Source: Candidatus Protoclostridium gallicola
Lineage (GTDB): Bacteria > Bacillota > Clostridia > Christensenellales > Pumilibacteraceae
Direction: 5' to 3'
NCBI GenBank assembly: GCA_904387375.1
Contig: CAJFLE010000009.1
Location: forward strand, 1 to 64,000
Length of the DNA stretch: 64,000 nt
Part shown: piece after piece, positions 9,368 through 21,700 of the stretch
Layout: each line of letters begins with the position of its first letter
Position numbering within the stretch: the stretch's first letter is position 1
Made by a program: the position numbers and the translations under genes
Notes under the pieces: model-generated
The model's input: only the letters and a program-made list of their open reading frames with translations
What the model was told of the DNA's origin: nothing
The model's database searches: none

Positions 9368-9553
9368 GGTGAACAAAACAAAACTTAAAGTGTTCACCGA
9401 ATAGTATAATCCGCGTAAAAGTTCACTGATTATTTTTGCTATGAACAAAATTTTCGATTTTTTGCCGGCTTTTATTATAAAATCTTGCTTTTATACAACG
9501 GATTTGATATAATACAAAGAAAAAAGGTACATCGATTATACTATTCGGTGTAC
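9368..9553. repeat. Nested inverted repeats in the 9.34-9.72 kb intergenic region
   Basis: Two structures overlap. GGTGAACA (9368-9375) and TGTTCACC (9391-9398) form a perfect 8-bp inverted repeat in the leader of the LRR gene. A longer pair, about 19 bp with one mismatch, lies at 9392-9410 and 9535-9553; each half reads outward as ATTATACTATTCGGTG. Each half therefore contains TATACT, a -10-like hexamer pointing away from the centre. This may be a duplicated divergent start region with operator, or a 160-bp miniature element with terminal inverted repeats. I see no clear target-site duplication. Confidence 0.6.
9485..9513 (+). promoter_or_regulatory. Orphan rightward promoter facing the giant gene's 3' end
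   Basis: TTGCTT (9485-9490), 17 bp and TATAAT (9508-9513) form a good promoter on the plus strand. There is no convincing plus-strand gene in front of it; the transcript would run antisense into the end of the giant surface-protein gene. Confidence 0.45.
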
Positions 9554-9632
9554 TTTTTTCATGTCCGATATATCCCGGAATCGCACCGAACGGAAGTTTG
9601 TATTATTCCGTTTTGTCGTCCGGAGAACTTTT

Positions 9633-9673
9633 GAAATGCACCCGAAAGTTTGCCTGACTTTTGGGTGCATTTC
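9633..9673 (-). terminator. Stem-loop after the giant gene
   Basis: GAAATGCACCC...ACTTT-type arms (9633-9649 and 9657-9673) form a long stem starting 45 nt beyond the stop codon of the giant gene. There is no uridine tract, so termination is probable rather than certain. Confidence 0.5.
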
Positions 9674-9717
9674 CACACCATGCGCATGCAGGTGCGGCGC
9701 GCCGAGATGCGCGGTTA

Positions 9718-12700
9718 TCAGATTTTTACCGGTCTTCCGCCGGTCAGAAGTATCATTTTCACGGCGTCTATCGAGAAATCGTCGGCCTCGACGGTCAGCG
9801 GTTTGTCAAGCAGTCCGCGGGCAAGAACTTTCAGTGATCCGGCGCCCGAAGGCACGAGTTTCTTTTCTTTCAGCGCGTCGAGAGTAACGACGTCTTCCGC
9901 GGCGAAATTCTGCGCGAGCGTATCGATATTTATTATGGCTCTGCGGCCGCGTGAAACGGGTTTGCGTACCGCGGCCATATCGTCGGCTGTTTCCATATAT
10001 TCGGCGGCGACCTCATCGCTCAGCGAAATGCCGGCTTCGGCAAGCGTAATCTTATCGCGTATAAGATCGGCTATATCCGCTTTTACAACCTCCGCATCAC
10101 CGGTTATATCGCCGCTGGAAAGCAGTTTGACGAGATTGACTTTAATGAGCTCTTCGGTCGTGCGGAACGGCAGATAAAAATCGGTTTTTGTGACGCTGCC
10201 TTTTTCGAGACCGTATTTTGCCGCGACTGCGGCGAACAGCTCTTTCGCATAACGTGTCTTTCGCGCGCTGGTAAGTTTGAGAAGATACGGCGTTTTCGCG
10301 AACCGTTTTACGGAAGAGACGTCTATGCCGCCGTATTTCGATTCCGCGTATTCGGCAGGATCCAACGCGAAGGCGACACAGATTTTGCGCCCCTTGAAGA
10401 GCACAAGCGCAAGCGTGTTTCTTCCCGAATATATGCGCACCTGCTTCCAGCTTACGGTAAACTTTACTTTTTTGTACGCCCTCGCTTCGTCCGCGAATTC
10501 TCCGAAGCGCGCCTGCAACTCGCGCGGAGCCTGTATCAGCTTTGCCCTGAAACTGAATTTATAGCGAACGACGATCTTTCTGCGGACAGGTACGGCAACC
10601 GCGGCGACGTCGGCCGTTTCGTTTTCCGCAGGCTCGTCGGGCAGAACCTCCACGCACTCTATTATCTCTACGTCGGAGTCGTTTTCGAAATCGTTGTCGT
10701 CGTCATCCTGCTCGGCGTCCTCCTCTTCGGGCGGCTGAACCGCCGTTTCCGCGGTGACAACCGCCGGGATCTCTTCGGGCGGAAGCTCTTCGGACGGCGC
10801 TTCGGCCGCAGGCTCCGTACGCGCAGGTTCTTCGTCCGCGGGCGATTCCGCGCCGATTACAGCCGCCGCTATTTCGGGCGCGGCAGGCTCTTCCGCAGAG
10901 ATATCCGGAGCGGGTTCTTCCGCATACGCGGCCTCCGACGGCTCTTCCTGCGGCGTTTCCTCGGGTGCGGCTTCCTCATCCTGCCCCTTCTTTTTTCTCT
11001 TCCTGACGAACACCACGACGTCTATGACGCCCATTACGACGGCGGCGGACGCAAGCGCAATTATAGCAGCCATCTGCCCGGCGGGTACGAATGTGGACGC
11101 GCATATCATGGGAAGGAACGCAAACGCTTCGTTGCCGCGGTCCTCGGCGGCGACGGCGGTGCCACCTCCGCCTTCGCCGCTTTCTTCGGGACCGTTTCCG
11201 TTTCCACCCACATCGCCGTCATTGCCGGAATCGTCGCCGCCGTTACCGCCGTCGCTGCCGTTTCCGTTCTTCTTTCTGCCGCTCACACCGCGAATTATTG
11301 CGGCAAGCAATTCCGCAAACACCACGGTGCCGAGCACGGCAATGAGCCAGACGAGATTCTGTTCGCCCTGTTCTATGGTCCAATCGAGCGTCACCGTATC
11401 GGTCGTACCGTCCGCCCATTCGTAATTATCGCTGTCGCGCAGAGCTATGCCGAACGAATATGTGCCGGATTCCGTAGCGGTAATCGTCAGCACGCCGTTT
11501 TCGATGGTATATACCGCTCCGGCGCCGGTGACCGTCATAACCGACGGATCGAATCCGCTGACGGTTACCGTCTGCGTTTCGCCGTTGTATACGGCGCCGG
11601 AAGTTATGACGGGTTTCGCCACGGATTTTTTGGTTATCGTAAACTCGGCGTAGTCGGATACGCAGCCGTCAAAGTCCGAAGTACCTGCGACCTCGGCGCG
11701 GACGTAATATGTGCCCGCCGCCGGCGGCTCTGCTATTTCGGTATAAGTATCGCCGGATTTAACGTAATATCTGTAAACGACCGTGCCGAATACGGACGAG
11801 GCCGAAGGATCGGGCGAAGCGCCGTATTCGAATTCCGAGGTTATCTCAACGTCGGACACGGAATTCGCCGCTTTGGTAACGGAGAATCCCAGAGTGATGT
11901 CTGACGCCGTCACGCCTTCCCACATGTAATTGTCGCTGTCGGTAAGCGTAAGCACAACCCTGTATATTCCGACCGAAACGCCGCCTTCGTTCTCGGAAAC
12001 GCGGTACAATTCGGATTCGGGTATCGTAGCCGTCAGCGTCGTTCCGTCATACACTGCGGAAAGCGACACGCCGTCGTCGCCCGCGGCCGGAGCGGAAACC
12101 GCGGCTTTTGCCACATAGAACGATCCGGTCGCGCCCGAAGCGATGATATAGTTGCCGTCCGAAGCCATGTCGTCCATACTCACCGCGTATACGGTAATCG
12201 TATATTCGCCGGCATACAGCGGCACCACGTTGCCGTATTCGTTGACCGTATATTCGACGCCGAGCGTCCAGCCGTCCCCGATCGTGCCGTCGTAAACCGT
12301 TCCGTTATACGCCGTGCCCGTATAGACAAGCAGCAGACCGGTCGAATCGGCGTCGTTTTCAATGATTCCGTCGGACGAAGCCGTCGCGGTTTCCACGTCG
12401 CCGTATACGTGCGAGTTGTTGATTATAGTCACGTATATGCGTTTCGCCAACACCGTATAAGTTTCGGTCGCGCCCGTCAGCGTATAGTTCGGATCCGCCT
12501 CCGCAAACGAAGCCGTAAGACTGTAAGTTCCCGCGTCGGTCATATCGGTCGGCGTAACTTCGAGCGGAATTTCCTCCCCGTCAATATCGACATAGTATGC
12601 GGAAACGTGGATGAATTTATTCACGCCGTTATACGTCATCGCGTCCGACGTCGGCGTACTCCATACTACGGACACCTCTCTCGCGGATACGGTATATACT

Positions 12701-15700
12701 GCCGAAACAAAATCGACGACTTCGTAGTTCGCGTTATTGAGCAAATATTGTATGTCATAAGTTCCCGCGTCGGTTCTGCTTCCGTTTGCGTTCCCGACGT
12801 ACAGCGTCACGACGTTTACGTCGCCGTTGACGATTCCGAGGCCGTCGGCTTCCCCGCTTTCGACATCGTAATACGCCGAAGTGAGATTTACAAGGTTATC
12901 GCCGTATGTACTGCCCGTCGGCAACGCCGTCACGGTGATTCTGCGCGCCGTAACTTCTATCGTCGCGCTCTCGTACGTAATATCGTAATTGCTGAGCGTT
13001 CCGCTTGCCGAAGCGGTTACGGTATACGTGCCCGTACCGCTGAGCCGTGTCACCGGTTCGGAGACCGTGACGTTTATGTTGTCGCGATCGGCGAACTTGC
13101 CGCCGTCGCCGTAAGTCCAACCGGCTTCGGGCACTTCGCCGCCGTAAGGCATGCTCTCAGCGCTCACCGTAACCTTCACGGTAACGGACAGGGGCGCAAT
13201 CTCGAACGTACGCGAGAGAGTTTCTTCGTCGAGGACATAGTTCCCTTCGGTCAGCTGCGATACGGTGAAGAGATAACTTCCCGCGTCGATGAAATCATCG
13301 TTTATGTCAAAGCCGAGCGTCCGGAATCCGCCGTCGATATCGTAATAGCCTGCCGTCACGCTGCCGGAAAGATCGCTGCCGTCATATACCAGGCTGCCGT
13401 CGACGCTCCATGTCACGCTGACGGTGCGCTGCGCAATGACGACCGTAATTTCGACCTCGCAGCCGTCGTAATTATCCGTGCCCGTAACGACCGCTTTCAC
13501 CGTATATGTCCCGGCAGCCGTGCGATCAGTGAACGGGTCGGTCGCCCCGCCCTCGGCATCGTAATATTCGAACGTCACGCTGCCGTACTTCGCTTCCGCG
13601 GCAAGTCCTTCCGGGTCGTCGCCGAACGTCCATTCGTAAGAATCCGACAGACCGGTGATCTCGTTATCCGCGGCCTTGGTTATATACCAGACGAACTCGG
13701 CCGAGTCGGACTTCCATTCGTAGTTTGCGGAATCGCGGAGCACCGCAGTAAACCCGTACGAACCGGCATCGGTCGCGTAAAGGTTGCCGTCAAGATAGTA
13801 ATACGCGCTGTCATCGCTGTCGGCAAAAGCGGGATAATAGTCGAGATACGAATGCTGCGAACCGTCATACGAGATCGACGTCGGATCTCCCGCCGAAGGC
13901 GCGGCGACGACATATTTGTTCACAATCCACGTCAGAGTAATCGTATCCCCTTCCGCGTCTGCCCATTCGTAATTGCCGGAATCGCGGAGCTTGACGGTTA
14001 TGGTGTAGGTATCGGCATTGACCGCGGTTATCAGATACTCCCCGCCCGAAACGGATATGGAGCCTACATTCGAGCCCGTAGCCGACACGCCGGTTATCCG
14101 CATGGTATCGTAATCGTAGTCGACACCGGTAAGCGACGAAGATACGGCGCTGCCGTGATTATAAGTTCCGGACGCAGGATCGGAAGGAGCGGTAAGCACT
14201 TTTTTCGCGATCTTCCATTCATACGGGAGCGCGGCAGAAGAGCCGGTCGATTCGCCGTCGACCGCCCACTCGTAGTTATTCGCGTCGACAAGCTTAACCG
14301 TGGCGTAATACGTTCCCGCGCCGGTGCCGGTATTGCCGGTCACCGTATAATATTCGCTTTCCGCGATTTCATAAGTCAGCTCGGATCCGCTATAAACGAA
14401 GTCCTCGTACGAAGGCGCGTCGGGTTTCTCCACCAACGCTTTGCTTATAGTAAAGTATACGGGAGCAGATCTTGCGCCCACATAAATACCCGTTCCTTCG
14501 ACTACGGCAATAACATAATACGTTCCGGCATCGACTGGAGCGCTGCCGAAACGCTCACCGCCGGCATAATAGTATTCGAAATAAATCGTATCACTGCCGT
14601 ATGTCGAATGAGCAGACACTATCAAATCGACGGCGCTGTCGGTAAAGTAACGGACATAATCGGGATCATCGGTCACAAACCAATATTTGCCTTCAACCGA
14701 CTCTACGGTAAATTGAATGCCGCCGGAAGTTGCCGCCCCGGTTATTTCAATTTCGTTATCGGTATACTGTGAAATCGTCCAGCTTATGGTTACCTGTGGC
14801 GTATCCGAACCGGTAGCGGTGGACCATACGAAGTTATCCGAGTCCACAAGACTTAAAATTACCCAGTAACTGCCCGTAGCAGTCGCGGACATTGTTATGA
14901 CCCGCAGACTCTCGTCATGGGATACGTTGTACGCGCCGTCGCCGCCAACTGACGAGTAAATCGCATACGCGGCGGACGTATTGTCGTAAGTCTTATCCCC
15001 GTATCCGGTCAGAGTGCCGTAAGATAATGTCGGAGAAACGGAGTCCGCCTCCTCCGCGCTTACGGCTGAAGGATCCCATTCGGGCGTAGTAAGACGCATT
15101 TTAAGTATGCGGTAAGTTTTTTCCGCCGGTTCCGACAAGGTATAGTTTTTGCTTTCGATTGTTACCGAAACCGTATAAGAGCCGGCCTTATCCGGCAGCG
15201 TTTCGCCGTCAAACGAAGTATCGTCGTAAGCCGTGCCGTAATAGCGGTAAACCAATCTCACTGCGGATCCATCGTCGTAGTCGCTTGCCGTATCGTCATT
15301 AACGAGTCCGCCCGTGCCGTTAATTGCGGCATTCACATATGCCGAAGCGGCGGTTATTTCGCTGTCATACATTCCGTAGATTTTGGAATATACGACCCCG
15401 TCGAGCATATACTCAGGTTCGTTAAACGATAATGTTATTTCGCGCTTAATAACGGTAATATTACCGGACGCCGCGACGTACTCAAAGTCGTAATTACCGG
15501 AATTCAAATCACCGTCCGGAGTAATCGTGAATATGCTTCCCGCATCGGACGTCACATCGTAACCGCTGTTAGTAAACGTCACGCTGCCGCTTATCCCGGC
15601 ATTGTCGGCATTTTCTCTGTAAACGAATCCGGAAAGCGTATAACTATAACGATCGGACGTAAGAACCGTGCCGTACTGAATTTCGAAACCGTCCGCAGTT

Positions 15701-18700
15701 ACGGTCAGGGTTTTCTTTTCGATTTTCAAAGTCGCTTCTTCGTACGTTATATCATAGTTTTCGGCGACTTCGGCATTGCCTGCGGTATATTTTATGGAAT
15801 ATGTCCCGACCGCATATCCGGCATCGCTGCCGTCCACACTGAGAATTATTCCGAGATCATCGCCGTCCAAGATATTGCCTTTCGTAGTATCCCAATCGTT
15901 GCGGCTGTCCGATAACTCGTATTCGGAGTCAAGATAATCTTCGCTTATATCTCCGTACGTCAGCCTCCGATCATCCGCGTCGATCGTTATCGCACGCGTT
16001 TCAACAGTCAGGGTTCCTTCGACAAGCGTTATATTATAGTTTGTGGAAGTGATCTCCTCCGCGGTAAATACGATCTGATATGTTCCTACCTTACGGGTAT
16101 CGAGCGAAGACAGATTATAGTCGCTTGTCGCGGAAGGAGTCACACTGAAATCCACATCGCCGATGTCGTCGACAAGCCCGTCATATGTCAACGAATACTC
16201 GGGAACCGGATCGCCGTAAGTAAGAGTTTTGCTGTCGGCAGTGATTGTAAGGTCGACTTTTTCGATAGTATAAGTTCCGGCGACAGCACTGATGTCATAG
16301 TTGTCTTCTACGCCGTCTTCGTTGCCGAAATCGAACCAAATCCGATACTCGTCGGCATTTTTAGCCGCATCCTCAATGTACAGCGATATATGCTGCTCAT
16401 CGCCGTTAACAAACTTGCCGGTCACAATTGTCCAGTTCTCGCCAAAAACAGACTGCGCGGAAGGTATATTTCCGTCATATTCGGAACTCTGATCAGCTAT
16501 ATTGATCGTAATAGATCTCCGGGCGATCGTAAATTCGGCAGATCCGTTTGTCGCAAGATAATTGCTTCCGGTGCTGGTTACTTCGACTGTCACAACATAC
16601 GTGTCGGCGTTGACAGGACTCGTCCCCTCCCAACTTTCGCCGCCGTTATCGCTCGTAAGAGTGAACGAGGTTCCTGTATCCCGGCCCGTATATTTCACGG
16701 TAAACGTCAGATTTTCCGCTGAAACGATATCTGCGTCATTTATCGCCACAGTTATTGACTGTTCCCTGCCGTTGTACGTAACGGAAGTATTTGTAAACGA
16801 TATTCCGATAGGTCGTTGCTCTATAACATACTTTCCCGCGCCCGCCTGTAAGCTAATGCTATAATTTTCGTTATATGCACCTTCAACCAAAACGATATCA
16901 TACTCGCCGACATTATTCAAATCTCTGCCGGACGTAGTGAGTTCAAGAATTTCGCCGCTGTCGCTGACGCTGAAATAATACACTATATCCGTAAGCGTAT
17001 GACCGAAACCATTTTCGACGGTCTCGTATAAAACAGCTATATCCGATATTTCATCGGCATCGGACAGATCTACGGCAGAATTGCCGTAAGTGTGGCCGGT
17101 GGACTGAACGAGAGTTACGGTTACTTCGCGGGGCGTTACCGTCACGACGCCGGATTCATAGAAAATATCGTAATTAGACGAAGTAAAGCCGCCGGTAAGC
17201 GTTATCGTATACATAGAGCCTATACCGTCATATTCGCTTGCGTCATAAGTGCTCTCATATTTTATACCGCTTTTTGTAAGGTCGTCAAAACCTTCGTCGG
17301 GAGCGAATCCGGACGCGCTCACCAGCACCTTGCCTTCCGTCGCCTCGCCCGTATAGATGAAACTATCGTCGCCGGTCGGAAGCACGGTGCCGTACTGCGT
17401 GATTGCGGTCGCATAAAGCGTCAGAGAACGAGCCTTCACCGTAACGGTGAAAGAACCAGTTTCCGTCTTATGATTTGCAAGCTCGGCTTTGTAGTATACG
17501 GTATAAACTCCGCCGGACGGAACGTCTTTGACTGTCAATTCGGCAGAATATTCACCGTCACCGGTCAGCGAATATGTCCATGCCGCATCGCCGTCCTCGC
17601 CGACTCCGACAGCGGACACCGTCTGATTCTCAACGACGGAATGAGACGCTCCGTCGTATGTGAAAGTCCAACTTACGGGGAGAGTCACTTCCGTAAGCTC
17701 AGCTTCCACGATTTTAAGCACAATATCGGCGTCTATATCGTCGGCAAACTTATAATTTCCGGAATATTCGCCGATCAGCGCGGTAAACATATACTCGTTT
17801 ACATCTTCGAATTTCGCCGCGTCACTTCCTGCCGTGATTTCGAAAGTAAGACTGTGATCGGAGTCGGGGCCTGTAAATTTGACCGTTATATCGCTCCGCT
17901 GATCATAACCGTCATAGACGATTTCGGTACCGTCGGATATACTTTCGCCGTTCCTGTACCACGTCACGGAGGTTATCGTAAACCGATCTATAACGAGTGT
18001 GATTTCGCTGCCGGATAATTCGCTGTCGGATAATTCGTAGTTGCCCTTTTCGTTATCTCCCGGGACAAATCCGGCAGTAACCGTATAAGTGTCCGCGGCG
18101 AGGAATACCCGTTCTGCTTCATCAACGGTAAACTTTATATCCAGAGTTACAGGCGAACTTTCCACGTTCGTATACGACGCGGATACGGTTCCCGCCTGAG
18201 ACGATCCGGTATATGTATACGAATCATTATGATTCCATTGTACGTCTACCGACTTCGGCTTTATAACAAACTCACCCGAATACGTGCCGGTAAGTTTATA
18301 ATTGTCATTATTTACGATTATCTCGAATCCGTACGTACCCTGATCTACGGCTTTGCCTTCAACGAGAACGTTTTGCGACAGAGCCGTATATGTCACGTAT
18401 TCGTCCGGATTGACATCGGAATAAAGTCCGCTGAATGCGATATTGCTTATTTCATATGCGCTGCCGCTGTATTCGATATCGGACGATACGGTATACGATA
18501 CCGTTATTTCACGTGCCGTAACGGTGAGTGCGCCATAATCGAGCGTAAATTTATAGTTGCCGAAAATAAACGTTGCGCCGTCTTCGAGAGCCGCTCCGTC
18601 TTTCGTCAGATATAAATTATAGGTATTGACACCGTCGCCGAGGGCATAGTCACTGCCGTATTCATATTCAGCGAAGAAGCCTATACTTTCCAGCGTGTCG

Positions 18701-21700
18701 TCGCCTATCAGTTGTGAAATACTGTTTCCGTAACCGGTATACTCTTCCCCGTAAGTAACGGAATCGTCGTCGATTGTCAGTGTATAGTCGGCGGGATCGA
18801 TATAAAATCCCTTGCTGACCTCGGTAACGCGCGAGCCGTCCACAAGGAAATAATAATTGTTTTTCTCCAGATCAGTCGACAAAGAAGCGGTAAACGTATA
18901 AGCGTCTTCTTTATAATCCTTGAATTCGTCGCCTGTTACGCTGACGGACAGTGATACGTCTATGCCGGCTGCGTTCTTATAAACGGCGGTCACGGACGTT
19001 TTCTGATCATTGCCGTTATATTCAAACCGTTCCTGATCGGACCAATCGACGGTAACTTCTCTTCTATCTATTTCAAACGTACCGGTGACAATGCCGTTGT
19101 CGGAGAGCGCGCCGTCGGTTATGCCGGTAAGTACATAATTACCGTTCGTTATGCTTATCGTATAGGTATATGCACCGGCATTGACGGGCGACGTGTCATT
19201 ATTATAACCGCCGGAGTACGTTATTACGACGCCGGGAGCCACTTCGCCATCCGAACCGCTATACAGGTTCTTAAACTCAACGCCAGAGATTACATGTTCA
19301 TTGCCGTCGTATACCGCTCCTGTCGGGATATCGAACGACACCGTTATGCTGCGCGCGCCGACGGTGAGTTTGCCGCGCTCGACCGTCACGGTATAATTTG
19401 CGAGTTCGATCACCGCAGTATCATTATCATTCTTGTATCCATTGAGATAAATATGATACGTGCCCTTATCGGCGCCCTGCGTGTAGTCGGAAACAAAAGC
19501 CTTGGGAAGACCGATCGAAGTTATGCCGTCCCCGTATTCGAAGGAGTCTTCGGGCACGGTCACATTGTCTGCCAGAGTATACTTCGGCAATGCGTCGCCG
19601 TAGAAAACGGACGAATCGTTAATCGTTATAGCAATGGGTTTACGCGTGATGCTGTATCCGACCGACGTCGGATATCCTTCGTCAGACTCAAGCTGATAAT
19701 TGTTCTGATTTTCGAGAACGACGGAAACGACGTAGTTTCCGACATTGACAGAATATTGATCGCTTTCGGCGTCACCGGATACGGTTTTATACAGAACCTT
19801 GAAATCCGCGTCGCTAATAGAGTCATATCCGTCTTTTTCCACGGAACCGACAACATCGGTTATAACGGCGCCTTCGAAGATACCGTAAACGTAAGACGCT
19901 CCGTCGGTTACGGAAATAGAAACGTTAACAGTCTTTTTCGCAATATCAAAAGTACATTCTGCCGTGCTGTCTGCGTAATTTGCCGCAACCACGGTAACGG
20001 ACAAAGTGTAACTGCCCGCATCCTTGGGAGCGTTTGCGAGGACTGCGGCTATAAACTCATCGTAACCGACTACGCTGCCCGTAATATCTTCTATTTTGTC
20101 ATTATTGGCTTTCGTGCCAGAAATCGTATATTCAAATGTTGCGGTCCCGGTAATATCTTCGCCTACATTATCTTCCGTCAGACCGGATATTTCCGGAGCG
20201 ATTGCATCATCTCCGTATGTCCAGCCGTCCATGGAAATATTGATTTCATATTGGCTTTCGGTAATACGGAACCATATTTTTACCGTCGCGTCCGTAATAA
20301 TATCATATTCGTCATCCGTAGACCACGCAAAATTATCAGAATCCGTGAGTTCCAGAACGACGTAATACCGTCCGCCGTCGGCATTGACGGAGAATGACGT
20401 AACTTCCTCGCCGGTTTCGTCGACATATTTTATAGAGGCATATTTATAAAGCTCGCCTGAAAAATAGGAAGTATATGCATCGAAGTCTATAACAAGAGCC
20501 ACTTCATTGCCGTTGTTATATAAGAGCAGACGGTCATCGCCGCTGACGCCCTGCAAATCTTCAGGTTCGGAAATTATATCGGCAACATCGACAGAGAACT
20601 TAGCGATGCTGTAAGTAGTTTGGACAGAGACTTTTTCGGTTTGCTCATCCCCGTTCACAAAGTAGTAGTTCATCGTGCCCGTGGTCGTGAGAGTCAGCGT
20701 CGCGGTATAATCGTCCCCGGCGTCCGTTGCCTGTCCGGTAAGCGTCAGCGTATAGTCAGAACTGTCGTCGCCCCACCAGCCCGATACTTCGTATCCGGGA
20801 GCCTGAGTCTGTCCGTTATATACGAGACTGTCGGTATCCGACCACGTTACGGTAAGGGGCGCGGGAGTGATTGCAAACGAAAGCGACGAGCCGTTCGTGA
20901 TTTCATAATTGCCGCTGTCGTCTCCGGTAATATTCCATTGCAGGTCGGAGTATGTGTCGACGTTCGTGCCCTTTGAGGAATCGGCGACCGACACAGCGTA
21001 ATCATCGCCGTCAACGATCCCTCCGACGGTAACGGATGGCGCCTGCGCCGAGCCGTTGTACACTCCGGTCGCTACGTCGCCTTCGACCGACCAACCGTCG
21101 CCCTCGATCCACGAGACGGTAACTTCTTTCTTGGCTATGGAATACCCCGTCGACACGGCGGTCGCCCCGCTTTCATCCACATTCTTGAGATAGTAGTTCA
21201 TCGTGCCCGAGGCAGCGGTCGTGAGCGTCAGCGTCGCGGTATAATTGTCCCCGGCGTTCGTTTCCTGCCCGGTAAGCTCCAGCGTATAGTTCGAACTGTC
21301 GTCGCCCCACCAGCCTTCTACTTTGTATCCGGGAGCCTGCTCCTCTCCGTTATATACGAGACCGTAGGTATCCGACCACGTCACGGTAAGGGACGCTTTA
21401 TCTATCGTCCACGTCAGTATCAGCGGAGACTGATCGCTTCCTTCCCATTCAAAATTTTGCGAATACTCATCCGCAATGGAAACGGTTATAGTATAGCTGC
21501 CGGAATTCCTGGCGGTTATAATGCGGTTAGAGACAGTAGCATCGCCGTCAACGGCAACAGAAAGTTTTGTATCTATCCCGGAAAGATCAAATGTCTGATC
21601 GGAACCGTTATAAACGCTGCCGCTCGGTGCGGATATATCGGGGCGGACGATGGTTGCCTTTTCGACCGTGAACGACTGATAGATATATGTCGCGTCGTAC

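Noticed and set aside
9561..9887. Possible 108-aa gene after the orphan promoter
   Set aside because: Overlaps the end of the giant gene, lacks a ribosome site and is Cys/Arg-rich without a pattern.
12409..14772. 787-codon plus-strand open frame within the giant gene
   Set aside because: Antisense shadow of the repeat region; composition follows the complementary codons and it has no ribosome site or recognisable domain.
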